17,178 nucleotides of DNA from Candidatus Pacearchaeota archaeon (GTDB lineage: Archaea > Nanobdellota > Nanobdellia > Pacearchaeales > GW2011-AR1). Shown one piece after another: positions 6,346 through 13,255 of the stretch. Positions within the stretch are counted from its first letter, which is position 1. The number at the start of each line of letters is the position of its first letter. The notes below the pieces were generated by a model that saw only the letters and a list, made by a program, of their open reading frames with translations, searched no databases and was not told the DNA's origin. Where the stretch lies: positions 1 through 17,178 of the forward strand of contig JAFCDH010000018.1 of NCBI GenBank assembly GCA_017609795.1, written 5' to 3'. Both the position numbers and the translations under genes were made by a program.

Positions 6346-6405
6346 AATTTTCTGAAAGAGAAGGGGTTTAAAAAGTTTTATAAACGCACTTTTGATTTAT
6401 TCATT
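6346..6405. promoter_or_regulatory. Divergent promoter region between FKBP and aIF5A genes
   Basis: The plus strand has TTTTATAAA (6376-6384) about 26 nt before the aIF5A ATG, which implies a leaderless aIF5A mRNA. On the minus strand the overlapping palindromic TTTATAAA and TTTTTAAACC (about 6366-6375) could serve the FKBP gene. No other motif is visible. Confidence 0.5.
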
Positions 6406-6795
6406 ATGGTTTTTAAATTAATTCATGCTACACAAGCAAGGCCTGGAACAACTATATTGATTGATGGAATTGCATGTGTTGTTAAATCTAATGATATTAG
6501 TAAAACAGGAAGACATGGACATGCTAAATGCAGAATTGAGGCTGTAAGTGTTTTAGATGGTAAGAAAAAGGTTTTTCTTACAGGAGGACATGATAAACTT
6601 GAATGCCCTATGATTAATAAAAAGAAGGCTCAAGTATTGTCTGTTCTTGGAGAAAAAGCAAGTGTTATGGATTTGGAAAATTATGAAACAATTGAATTAC
6701 CCATACCTGAAGAATTAAAATCTGAGATTAAAGATGGAGATAATATAGAATATTGGAATGTTGAAGGTGTTAAAATAATTAAAAGAAAGATTTGA
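6406..6795 (+). CDS. eif5a: Translation initiation factor aIF5A (hypusine site changed to Arg)
   Basis: This 129-aa protein starts at ATG 6406-6408, placed by the TATA box 26 nt upstream and by homology (MVFKLIHATQARPGTTILIDG). The N-terminal SH3-like domain carries the loop ISKTGRHGHAKCRIE and an OB-fold domain follows. aIF5A, the relative of bacterial EF-P, stimulates peptide-bond formation at stalled ribosomes. In eukaryotes and most archaea the loop reads TGKHGHAK and the first Lys becomes deoxyhypusine or hypusine. Here the codon is AGA (Arg), so that modification cannot occur at this position. Some bacterial EF-Ps use Arg at the loop tip, which is rhamnosylated. Everything else is standard. 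Confidence 0.95.
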   Translation: MVFKLIHATQARPGTTILIDGIACVVKSNDISKTGRHGHAKCRIEAVSVLDGKKKVFLTGGHDKLECPMINKKKAQVLSVLGEKASVMDLENYETIELPIPEELKSEIKDGDNIEYWNVEGVKIIKRKI

Positions 6796-6819
6796 AAATT
6801 AAAATTATAAACTGATATC

Positions 6820-6906
6820 AATATCTTAATGAATATAATAAGATGGAGAGGATAAGGTGAAGCTATGCCCTCCTCTTCAAAACCCTAAGTTTAATAAAGA
6901 TATAAG
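6820..6906 (+). promoter_or_regulatory. Leader element E6 upstream of eL40
   Basis: AATATCTTAATGAATATA is followed by AAGATGGAGAGGATAAGG, GTGAAGCTATGCC, and TAAGTTTAATAAAGATATAAG close to the eL40 start. Block order and the last block match the other leaders, but the middle is different: AGAGGA pairs with TCCTCT instead. It is the most diverged member of the family. Confidence 0.4.
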
Positions 6907-6934
6907 TTAAATAGTATAAAATTAAAACATAAAA

Positions 6935-7099
6935 ATGGCGACAAAATTACCAGCAACACAAGCAAGATTATTTAAAAACATATTTGTTTGTAAGCATTGT
7001 AAATCAAAGATACGAGCAGATCCAAGAAAAATCTTAGAAAAAAAAGTTAGGTGCAGAAAATGTTTGAAAAAATGTTTTAGACCTATTAGGAAGAAGTGA
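6935..7099 (+). CDS. rpl40e: 50S ribosomal protein eL40
   Basis: The 54-aa protein begins MATKLPATQARLFKNIFVCK and has the zinc ligands C19/C22 (CKHC) and C40/C43 (CRKC). It contains the conserved RADP segment and a basic end (CFRPIRKK). It is of typical length for archaeal eL40, a late-assembling large-subunit protein near the sarcin-ricin loop. It lies between aIF5A and the membrane protease gene, and element E6 fills the gap upstream. Confidence 0.93.
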   Translation: MATKLPATQARLFKNIFVCKHCKSKIRADPRKILEKKVRCRKCLKKCFRPIRKK

Positions 7100-7186
7100 A
7101 CAAACCTTTCAAAAAGGTTATGATTCAAAAATTAACTTTTCCGAGAAAAGTTAAATCAAAATCAGATTAATAAACATAAATTTCCT

Positions 7187-7277
7187 TAATATCTTGATTT
7201 AATATTATGAGATAAAGATGATAAGATTAAGCTAAACAAATCCTTATCAAAGCTTAATATTTCATAGAGATTCCAGA
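7187..7277 (+). promoter_or_regulatory. Leader element E4 upstream of the site-2 protease gene
   Basis: An AT-rich box (TTGATTTAATATTA, about 7194-7207) is followed by ATGAGATAAAGATGATAAG, a perfect 7-bp hairpin TTAAGCT/AGCTTAA around a 17-nt loop, and GATTCCAGA (7269-7277). An A/T run then leads to the ATG at 7319. It is one of the cleanest copies of the family and stands before a gene that is not ribosomal. Confidence 0.55.
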
Positions 7278-7318
7278 TAAATAAAATCTTAAAACAAAAA
7301 ATAGGTTAAAATAATAAA

Positions 7319-8785
7319 ATGGCGTTTTATATGTATGATATAGCATTCTTAGTTTTATTTACATTAGGAGTAGTTTGGTTTCTTTGGAAAAGAAAGAAAA
7401 ATCTTAAAAGAGAAGGATTAATGTATCTTTATAGAACTCAGCTTGGAATAAAATTTATTAATTATGTTGGTGGAAAATATAAAAAAACACTTAGGGTACT
7501 AAGTTATGTTGCTGTTATTTGTGGTTATTTATTAATGACTAGTATGATTTATTTTCTATATTATATAATAAAAATTTATTTTTTTAATCCTGAGATTGTT
7601 AGAGCTATTAAGATTCCTCCTTTAATGCCCTTGATTCCTTATTTACCTTCATTATTTAATGTGAGTTTTTTGCCTCCTTTTTATTTTACTTATTGGATTA
7701 TTGCTATTGCTGTTATTGCTATTTTCCATGAATTTGCTCATGGGATCTTTGCAAAAAGATATGGAATTAAGATAAAAACAACTGGATTTGGATTTTTAGG
7801 ACCTTTTTTAGCTGCATTTGTAGAGCCAGATGAAAAACAAATGCAAAAGAAAAGTAAATTTCAGCAAATAACTGTTCTTTCAGCAGGAACTTTTACTAAT
7901 TTAATCTTGGCTCTTTTGTTCTTTTTATTACTTTCTGGATTTTTTGTTTTAACTTACTCTCCTGCAGGTGCAATGTTTAATACTTATGCAACAGGATTAG
8001 TTAGTATTGGTTCTATAAATATGGTTGGAGGAATGATAGTTGATGCTCCAACTAATCAAGGGATTATTGATTTAATTGATAAAAATAATATAACAAATGA
8101 TTTAGTTTTAGGAACTAATGGAAATTCTTTAAATCTTACAAAAATCACTGCTAATGGTAAGAATTATTTTATGACTATAGATATTTTAAAAGAACAATTA
8201 AAAAAAGAGACTTCTCAAGTGATATTATATGAAGATTTGCCAGCTATTAATGCAGGATTAAAAGGAATTCTTATTGAAATTGATGGTAAAGAAATTCAAA
8301 CTCATGATGATTTATCTTTGATTTTAAAAGGATATGGTCCTGGGGATGAAATTAATATTAAGACAAATGTAGATGGAGAAATTTTAGAATATAATTTTAA
8401 TTTAGGAGAAAATCCTGTTGCAAAAGGAAAACCAATGATAGGAATTGGGTATGCAACTTCTCAAAGAGGAGGGATTGTTGGAAGAATAGCAGACTTTTTT
8501 AATTTCTTTAAAAAACCAGCAACTTATTACAAGCCTATGTTTAATGCAGAATTTATTGTTTTTATTTATAATCTTATTTGGTGGCTTGCTTTAATTAATT
8601 TTAGTGTTGCTTTGATTAATATGTGGCCTGTTGCAATTTTTGATGGTGGAAGAATGTTTATGTTAACTATTTGGGCAATAACAGGAAGCGAGAGATTTGC
8701 AAAAGCTCTTTTTAAGATTGTAACTTATGTAATTTTAGGAGCACTTTTCGCCTTAATGATTGGTTGGTTTAGTGCTATATTTTGA
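7319..8785 (+). CDS. Site-2 protease family membrane metalloprotease (M50)
   Basis: This is a 488-aa multi-pass membrane protein. A transmembrane segment near the N-terminus, and another around residues 60-90, precede the zinc-binding motif HEFAH (H137, E138, H141) inside a hydrophobic helix. The second conserved motif, NMWPVAIFDGG (N434, D442), supplies the third zinc ligand. Between them a PDZ-like domain (about 300-365, LPAINAGLKGILIEIDGKEI) probably gates substrate. S2P enzymes cut membrane-spanning regulators or leftover signal peptides within the bilayer. All catalytic residues are present. No substrate or anti-sigma-like partner is visible nearby. Confidence 0.93.
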   Translation: MAFYMYDIAFLVLFTLGVVWFLWKRKKNLKREGLMYLYRTQLGIKFINYVGGKYKKTLRVLSYVAVICGYLLMTSMIYFLYYIIKIYFFNPEIVRAIKIPPLMPLIPYLPSLFNVSFLPPFYFTYWIIAIAVIAIFHEFAHGIFAKRYGIKIKTTGFGFLGPFLAAFVEPDEKQMQKKSKFQQITVLSAGTFTNLILALLFFLLLSGFFVLTYSPAGAMFNTYATGLVSIGSINMVGGMIVDAPTNQGIIDLIDKNNITNDLVLGTNGNSLNLTKITANGKNYFMTIDILKEQLKKETSQVILYEDLPAINAGLKGILIEIDGKEIQTHDDLSLILKGYGPGDEINIKTNVDGEILEYNFNLGENPVAKGKPMIGIGYATSQRGGIVGRIADFFNFFKKPATYYKPMFNAEFIVFIYNLIWWLALINFSVALINMWPVAIFDGGRMFMLTIWAITGSERFAKALFKIVTYVILGALFALMIGWFSAIF

Positions 8786-8860
8786 TATAATCTATTACCT
8801 ATTTCTTCCTATACTTATAATATTAGATATATTTTTAAGTTATAATATTTAGATAGTTTT

Positions 8861-9829
8861 ATGTCAAAAGAAAAACTAACTGAAACACTTAAAAAACAAC
8901 ATTATGGTTTAGTTGGAAATCATTCTGGAGTTCAGATATGTAGATGGACAAAAAAGAGTTTAGTTGATGAGGGAGTTTGTTATAAAGAACAATTTTATGG
9001 GATTAAAAGCCATTTATGTTGTCAAATGAGTCCTGCTGTTGGATATTGTCAAAATAGATGTTTGCATTGCTGGAGGGCAATTGAACTTACTCTTGATAAT
9101 AAAATGAAAAAAGAAAATATTGATTCTCCTAAACAAATAATTAAAGATTGTATTGAACAGCAGAGAATATTGATAAATGGTTTTAAAGGAAATTCTAAGA
9201 TTAATCTTGAGAAATTTAAACAAGCTCAAGAACCAATGCAATTTGCAATAAGTTTAGTTGGTGAGCCAACTTTATATCCTAAATTAGGTGGACTTATTTT
9301 TGAATTAAAAAAACAAGGTAAGACTTGTTTTTTAGTTACAAATGGATTATGTCCAGAAGTTTTAAAGAAATTAGCTGATGAAAGAAATCTTCCTACTCAA
9401 TTATATGTTTCTATGAATTCTCCAAATGAAAAATTATATAATAAATGGCATAAAAGTTCTGAAAAAAATGCTTGGAAGAAATTTAATCAAAGTCTGGAGA
9501 TTATGAAAGATTTGAAAACTAGAACAGTTATTAGAATGACTTTAGTAAAAGGGCCTTATAATAATATGAAAAATGAATATATTGAAGATTATATTAGATT
9601 GATAAAAAAGAGTGAATGTGATTTTATTGAAATTAAAGGATACAAAGCTGTAGGTTTTGCAAGAAATAGAAAAGATATGGGTTATAATAGTATGCCTACT
9701 CATGATGAAGTTAAGGAATTTGCTAAAAAAATAGTCAAAACCACAGGATATCAAATTGAGGATGATTTTGAACCTAGTTGTGTGGTCTTATTAAAAAGAG
9801 ATGATTTTGTTAAACGATTTATCTCTTGA
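8861..9829 (+). CDS. taw1: 4-demethylwyosine synthase Taw1 (TYW1), with replaced C-terminus
   Basis: This 322-aa radical-SAM enzyme makes 4-demethylwyosine from N1-methylguanosine-37 of tRNA-Phe and pyruvate. The radical-SAM cluster ligands are C63-xxx-C67-xx-C70 (YCQNRCLHCWR). The second Fe-S cluster ligands C27, C40 and C53 sit at the same spacing as in studied Taw1 enzymes. Residues 1-260 look normal. From Y261 to the end (YKAVGFARNRKDMGYN...) the sequence is diverged. The more canonical tail (YMSVGFARQRLGYDMMP...) is found detached at 10837-11028. The gene appears to be a hybrid whose last ~62 codons arrived with the neighbouring minus-strand gene. Activity is probably kept, because key residues of the tail (VGFAR, MP.H.E..EFAKKIV) are conserved. 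Confidence 0.92.
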   Translation: MSKEKLTETLKKQHYGLVGNHSGVQICRWTKKSLVDEGVCYKEQFYGIKSHLCCQMSPAVGYCQNRCLHCWRAIELTLDNKMKKENIDSPKQIIKDCIEQQRILINGFKGNSKINLEKFKQAQEPMQFAISLVGEPTLYPKLGGLIFELKKQGKTCFLVTNGLCPEVLKKLADERNLPTQLYVSMNSPNEKLYNKWHKSSEKNAWKKFNQSLEIMKDLKTRTVIRMTLVKGPYNNMKNEYIEDYIRLIKKSECDFIEIKGYKAVGFARNRKDMGYNSMPTHDEVKEFAKKIVKTTGYQIEDDFEPSCVVLLKRDDFVKRFIS

Positions 9830-10836
9830 GAAACTTTTTTTGCCCAATTATTTTGAAAATCTGTGAAGATTATCTTACATTTAAATTTTTTCATAAACTC
9901 TTGTTCATTTTGTAACCATTTAAAATTTTCCCAATCTTTATTAAGTATCAAAACTGTCGGAGATTTATTAATAAGATACCATTTAATAAAAAAATAAAGT
10001 CTCGAAAAAATCAAGGCACTTTTAATTCCACTCTTTCTACCCTGTTTAAACCTTCCTTTTGAAGCAAGGTTTGTATTGGTAATCTCTATAGGAACTTTTA
10101 TATTATTTTTAGTGAAAATTATGTCTGCCTTAAAATCTTCAAATTTCTTTTTTTTATCAATTTCTCCTAATTTATCTAATTCTTCAGCTAGTTCTCCCTC
10201 TTTTTCTGATTCTGTGCTAAATAGATCTTTAATAGAAATATTCCATTCATCAAGATATATTCCAATTTTAATTTGTATCACTTTGTTGGATAATTTAGAA
10301 ACAAATTCTTCTGGAATTAATTTTCTGGAGATAGAAATTCCTACAGATTTAGAAATTAAAAAATATAGTTTACTTCCTGCAAATTGATTTGATTTTCGTA
10401 TAATAAACTTATCTCTCTCAAAATAACAAACATTACAATATTGCCCATTAACAAATTCTCCAAATTTTGAATTATATACTGTTATCCACACATTATTAGA
10501 ACTGTTCATTATCCTTATACAACCATTAAGAAAAACTAACTTCCCTTTTATTTTTTTTGTTTTGGTATAATTTGATGCTTCTTGGAGTAGACAATAAAAT
10601 CCCCGTTTCATACCTTGTAGAATTTTTAATTTAACTAATTTGTGAAGCCTTTGTTTTGCAGAAGAATAAGAAATATTTAGATGATTTGCTGTTTCTTTTA
10701 TTGAAAGGGGGGCTTTTTCTTTTTCAAATAATTCTATTACTGGAAGATAAAATTTAGGGTCTTTTCCCCCTTCTTTAATGATAGTTTTATAATCTTTCAT
10801 TAATATTATTAGGACCCTTTATTTTAGAAACCTTTC
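9641..10836. mobile_element. Putative gene-terminus-replacing mobile element in taw1
   Basis: The block consists of a substitute taw1 3' end (codons 261-322) and a convergent gene for a wHTH/PD-(D/E)xK-like protein with its own promoter. It is followed immediately by the displaced original taw1 3' end. The two homologous tails begin at the same point of the protein (the Tyr before xxVGFAR) and run to similar lengths, about half of residues identical. No terminal inverted repeats, target duplications, transposase or integrase are seen. Insertion by double-strand-break repair at the conserved YMSVGFAR codons would give exactly this arrangement. Borders are approximate. Confidence 0.55.
9751..10800 (-). 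CDS. Winged-HTH plus PD-(D/E)xK-like protein, putative homing endonuclease
   Basis: This is a 349-aa protein. Residues 15-72 form a winged helix-turn-helix (PLSIKETANHLNISYSSAKQ, then RLHKLVKLKILQG). Residues 85-190 are a beta-rich middle part of unknown fold with CxxC at 122-125. An acidic linker (196-222) is followed by a segment resembling a PD-(D/E)xK nuclease core: ADIIF (D226), then VPIEIT (E239) and a basic helix GRFKQGRKSGIKSALIFSR. The usual Lys of E-x-K is Thr here, so the catalytic Lys may have moved or be absent. The last 26 codons are antisense to the 3' end of taw1. A TATA-like TTTCTAAAATAAAG upstream implies a near-leaderless mRNA. The family is not recognised by name; the nuclease assignment is tentative. 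Confidence 0.55.
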   Translation of the reverse strand: MKDYKTIIKEGGKDPKFYLPVIELFEKEKAPLSIKETANHLNISYSSAKQRLHKLVKLKILQGMKRGFYCLLQEASNYTKTKKIKGKLVFLNGCIRIMNSSNNVWITVYNSKFGEFVNGQYCNVCYFERDKFIIRKSNQFAGSKLYFLISKSVGISISRKLIPEEFVSKLSNKVIQIKIGIYLDEWNISIKDLFSTESEKEGELAEELDKLGEIDKKKKFEDFKADIIFTKNNIKVPIEITNTNLASKGRFKQGRKSGIKSALIFSRLYFFIKWYLINKSPTVLILNKDWENFKWLQNEQEFMKKFKCKIIFTDFQNNWAKKVSQEINRLTKSSLFNKTTQLGSKSSSI

Positions 10837-11028
10837 TATATGAGTGTTGGTTTTGCACGCCAAAGACTTGGTTATGATATGATGCCTAATCATAATGAAA
10901 TTAAAGAGTTTGCTAAGAAGATTGTTAAAGAATTAGGGGCTCCTTATAAGATTTTAGATGAACATGAATTTTCTAGAGTTGTGTTGGTTAGGAAGGATGA
11001 TGGGATGATGAAGATACAAAAGATATAA
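10837..11028 (+). pseudogene. Displaced native 3' end of taw1 (remnant)
   Basis: In frame from Tyr 10837 the sequence reads YMSVGFARQRLGYDMMPNHN, then EIKEFAKKIVKELG and EFSRVVLVRKDD, ending at TAA 11026-11028. This matches the C-terminal 60 or so residues of Taw1 better than the tail now attached to the intact gene. An in-frame TAG lies just upstream (10825-10827), so nothing links it to an N-terminus. The ATG at 10840 is an internal Met, without promoter or ribosome binding site. The fragment still has an open frame, which suggests the displacement is recent or that little time has passed for decay. Confidence 0.8.
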
Positions 11029-11050
11029 TTCTAACACCTAAAGATTCTAT

Positions 11051-11136
11051 TTTCTAGAATATTTATGGAACTTTAAGTTATGTTATGAGTCGCTCAATCT
11101 TCTCGTCTTTATCTCATCCTATTTTATAAGATATAA
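11051..11136 (-). promoter_or_regulatory. Orphan leader element E3
   Basis: On the minus strand TATATCTTATAAAATAGG (about 11119-11136) is followed by ATGAGATAAAGACGAGAAG, TTGAGCGACTCATAACATAACTTAA (stem TTGAG/CTTAA with a G-U pair) and TTCTAGAAAATAG. It matches elements E1/E2, including ACTCATAACA in the loop, but no minus-strand gene follows it: the next sequence is the antisense of the taw1 remnant. It may be a free-standing RNA gene, or a leader that lost its gene. Confidence 0.45.
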
Positions 11137-11157
11137 ATATTAGTTTAATTTAAGAAA

Positions 11158-12466
11158 TCATCTTCTACTATTTGGCTTATTATATCTTCTTTGTCTATTT
11201 GGTCTATCCTGTGACCTATTATCTCTTTTAGATCTGCCTATTACTTGATCTATTATATGAATGTCTATGTGATTTATCTGATTTCTCATATCTTCTAGGT
11301 TTGTTTTCTCTACTGTATCTTGAAGTTCTTTGTTTAGGAATCCATTTTATTATTACTCTTTTTACAAAAGGAGTATTTATTCTTCTTATTTTAATATCTC
11401 CAGAAGTTAAATTACGAAAATTTTCATAATCTCTACTAGAAAGAATATTAATTACTTTTCCTTGTTTTCCTGCTCTTGCAGTTCTACCTATTCTATGAAT
11501 ATAATCATCTTTATTATCTGGAATATCGTAATTATAAACATGGCTTACCCCCTCAATATCTAATCCTCTTGCTGCAACATCTGTAGCCACAAGAACATGA
11601 ACTTCTTTTGAATGAAAACTTTTAAGGATTTTAGTTCTTTTATCTTGAGAAAATCCTCCATGGATTGAAAGTGATTCTACACCCATTAATTTAAGATTAT
11701 TTGCAACAAAATCCACATTTCTTCTAGTTTTACAAAATATCATCACTAATTTTGATTTTTCATTTTCAAGAAGATATTTTAATAATGAATATTTTAATTT
11801 ACTATCCACATCATGATAAACCTGTTCTAATTTTCTTGGGTCTACTTGAGGTGTTGCTAAGATTTCTATTGGTTTTTTCATATATTTTTGTGCAAGACGA
11901 GAGACATCATTAGAAATTGTAGCAGAAAAAAGTAATGTTTGTCTTTTTTCTGGACAGTAAGAAATTATTTTTTGAACATCATCTCTAAACCCCATATCAA
12001 GCATTCTATCTGCTTCATCTAAAACTAAAGTATTTACAAAACTAAGGTTAATTGAATTTCTATCCATATGGTCAAGAATTCTTCCAGGAGTTCCTACAAC
12101 AATTTCTGCAGAAGGAAGTCTTTTTATTTGATTAATAATAGAAACTCCTCCATAAATTGGAATTACCTTTAAATCTTTATCTTCTGAAAAATTTGAAAGT
12201 TCATTTGAAACTTGTTCTGCTAATTCTCTTGTAGGTGTTAAAATTAATCCCTGAATACCCCTATCTTTTTTTGCATTATTTATTAATCCTGCTGCAAATG
12301 CTAAAGTCTTTCCAGAACCAGTCATAGCTCCTGCTATTACATCTTTTCCTTTTAAAATTTCAGGTATAGATTTCTCTTGTATTTCTGTTGGAATTTCAAA
12401 TCCTTTAGATTTTATTGATTTTAATAAAGGATTGTCTTGTCCTAACAATTTTGTAAATTGTTCCAT
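11158..12466 (-). CDS. DEAD-box RNA helicase with apparent frameshift in Arg-rich tail
   Basis: The intact frame runs from 12466 to the stop at 11228-11230 (412 aa). It shows all helicase motifs: the Q-motif region (GFEIPTEIQ), motif I TGSGKT (49-54), PTRELA (78-83), DEAD (150-153), SAT (181-183) and HRIGRTARAG (324-333). The enzyme unwinds short RNA duplexes in ribosome assembly or at low temperature. Residues 375-412 form a basic, Arg/Ser/Asn/Tyr-rich tail. After a one-base shift near 11239 the same composition continues (GRSKRDNRSQDRPNRQRRYN) for 26 codons to TGA 11158-11160. So either the gene carries a real frameshift or a base is wrong in the sequence. If not, the end is 11228. Confidence 0.85.
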
Positions 12467-12590
12467 TGTTCAAAATTTTCTGGTAAGAAATAGCTAATTG
12501 TATTTCTTTAACAAATTAAATAATATTTTATATTATATTTTTGATCGTATGTAATTATTTAAGTATAAAAATAGTTTATAAATGTGTTGG

Positions 12591-12851
12591 TTAAAAACCT
12601 AATATAAAGAAATCATTATCATCTAATTCCCTTTGGATTGTTATAACCTGATAAGCTTTTAATGCTTTTATTTGTTCTTGGTTTCCAAATCTTAAAGGTT
12701 TTTTAAGGATTTTATAAATTGTTTCTGTTAAAATAGAACTTCCAAAACCCCTATTTAATCCATCTGCAAAACTCACAACACCCGAAGAACCACCTGCTCC
12801 ATCTACAAAAACTTTTCCCTCATCATTAATATAAATATTTTCATATGCCAT
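12591..12851 (-). CDS. Unknown protein, third gene of the CARF-like operon
   Basis: The 86-aa frame begins at ATG 12849-12851, with GAGG seven bases upstream and 7 nt after the stop of the preceding gene; an earlier start at 12878 would overlap that gene. The N-terminus MAYENIYINDEGKVFVDG looks like a beta-hairpin. A Gly/Ser-rich segment follows (DGAGGSSGVVSFADGLNRGF), then a helical half (ILTETIYKILKKPLRFG). There are no transmembrane segments, cysteines or known motifs. It is clearly co-transcribed with the CARF-like protein, and a functional partnership is likely. No family recognised. Confidence 0.6.
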   Translation of the reverse strand: MAYENIYINDEGKVFVDGAGGSSGVVSFADGLNRGFGSSILTETIYKILKKPLRFGNQEQIKALKAYQVITIQRELDDNDFFILGF

Positions 12852-12858
12852 TTCATCC

Positions 12859-13206
12859 TCACAAAAACACAATTCCATCTTTAGTTAAAGCAGTAAATCT
12901 GATTCCTGTAGGAAGTGAGAGAAGCGCAGAAATTAAAGCCATGTGTTGTCTTCCTGTTCCTGATGCTATGGTTAAAGCAACTTCTGTTCCTTTAATTTTT
13001 CCTTGAAGTTTTTTGTGTATTTCATTCTTTAAATCCATTATTCTAGAAGAATTTATTTCTATAAATTCAAAATCTTTTTCAGATTTAAATTGTTTTGCGA
13101 AATTATCTCCTATTAAAACTATTTTATCCCATTCCCCCCTATTAATTACTCCAGCAACCTGAGCCCAAGTCCCTTTTCCTGTTGATAATAAGGCTACTAA
13201 TTCCAT
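12859..13206 (-). CDS. CARF-like Rossmann protein (ligand-sensing domain), unknown role
   Basis: This is a 115-aa single-domain protein. It begins with a hydrophobic strand and small-residue loop, MELVALLSTGKGTWAQVAG. Strand WDKIVLIGDN and helical/strand repeats follow, then TIASGTGRQHMALISALLSL with strand RFTALTKDGIV. A strand-loop S/TxG near the start and a GTG(x)xHMAL loop-helix towards the end are the two ligand-contacting places of CARF domains, as in Csa3 or Csx1. Those bind cyclic oligoadenylates. No cas gene or array is in the window, so a CRISPR link is not shown; it could sense another nucleotide. It lies 49 nt after a wHTH gene. Together they would make a split version of a Csa3-like regulator. 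Confidence 0.5.
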   Translation of the reverse strand: MELVALLSTGKGTWAQVAGVINRGEWDKIVLIGDNFAKQFKSEKDFEFIEINSSRIMDLKNEIHKKLQGKIKGTEVALTIASGTGRQHMALISALLSLPTGIRFTALTKDGIVFL

Positions 13207-13255
13207 TCTCTAAGAAAACTTATTTATCTTTTAAGTATTGTTGTGATTGAATAAA

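Noticed and set aside
6190..6405. N-terminal extension of aIF5A by 72 residues
   Set aside because: The extra part is antisense to the FKBP gene and Phe/Lys/Asn-rich; homology and the TATA box put the start at 6406.
9014..9241. Minus-strand frame opposite taw1
   Set aside because: Phe/Ile/Asn-rich antisense of a conserved enzyme gene, with no supporting signals.
9641..10836. Intein or group I/II intron in taw1
   Set aside because: The inserted gene is on the opposite strand, taw1 upstream runs into a complete tail with its own stop, and there is no splicing motif or LAGLIDADG pattern.
10840..11028. Independent 62-aa gene
   Set aside because: The frame is the end of Taw1 only; the ATG is an internal Met and an in-frame stop lies just upstream. 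It is treated as a displaced remnant.
12852..12878. Earlier start (MELCFCEDE) for the 86-aa protein
   Set aside because: It would overlap the CARF-like gene by 20 nt, while ATG 12851 has a GAGG site at the right distance.
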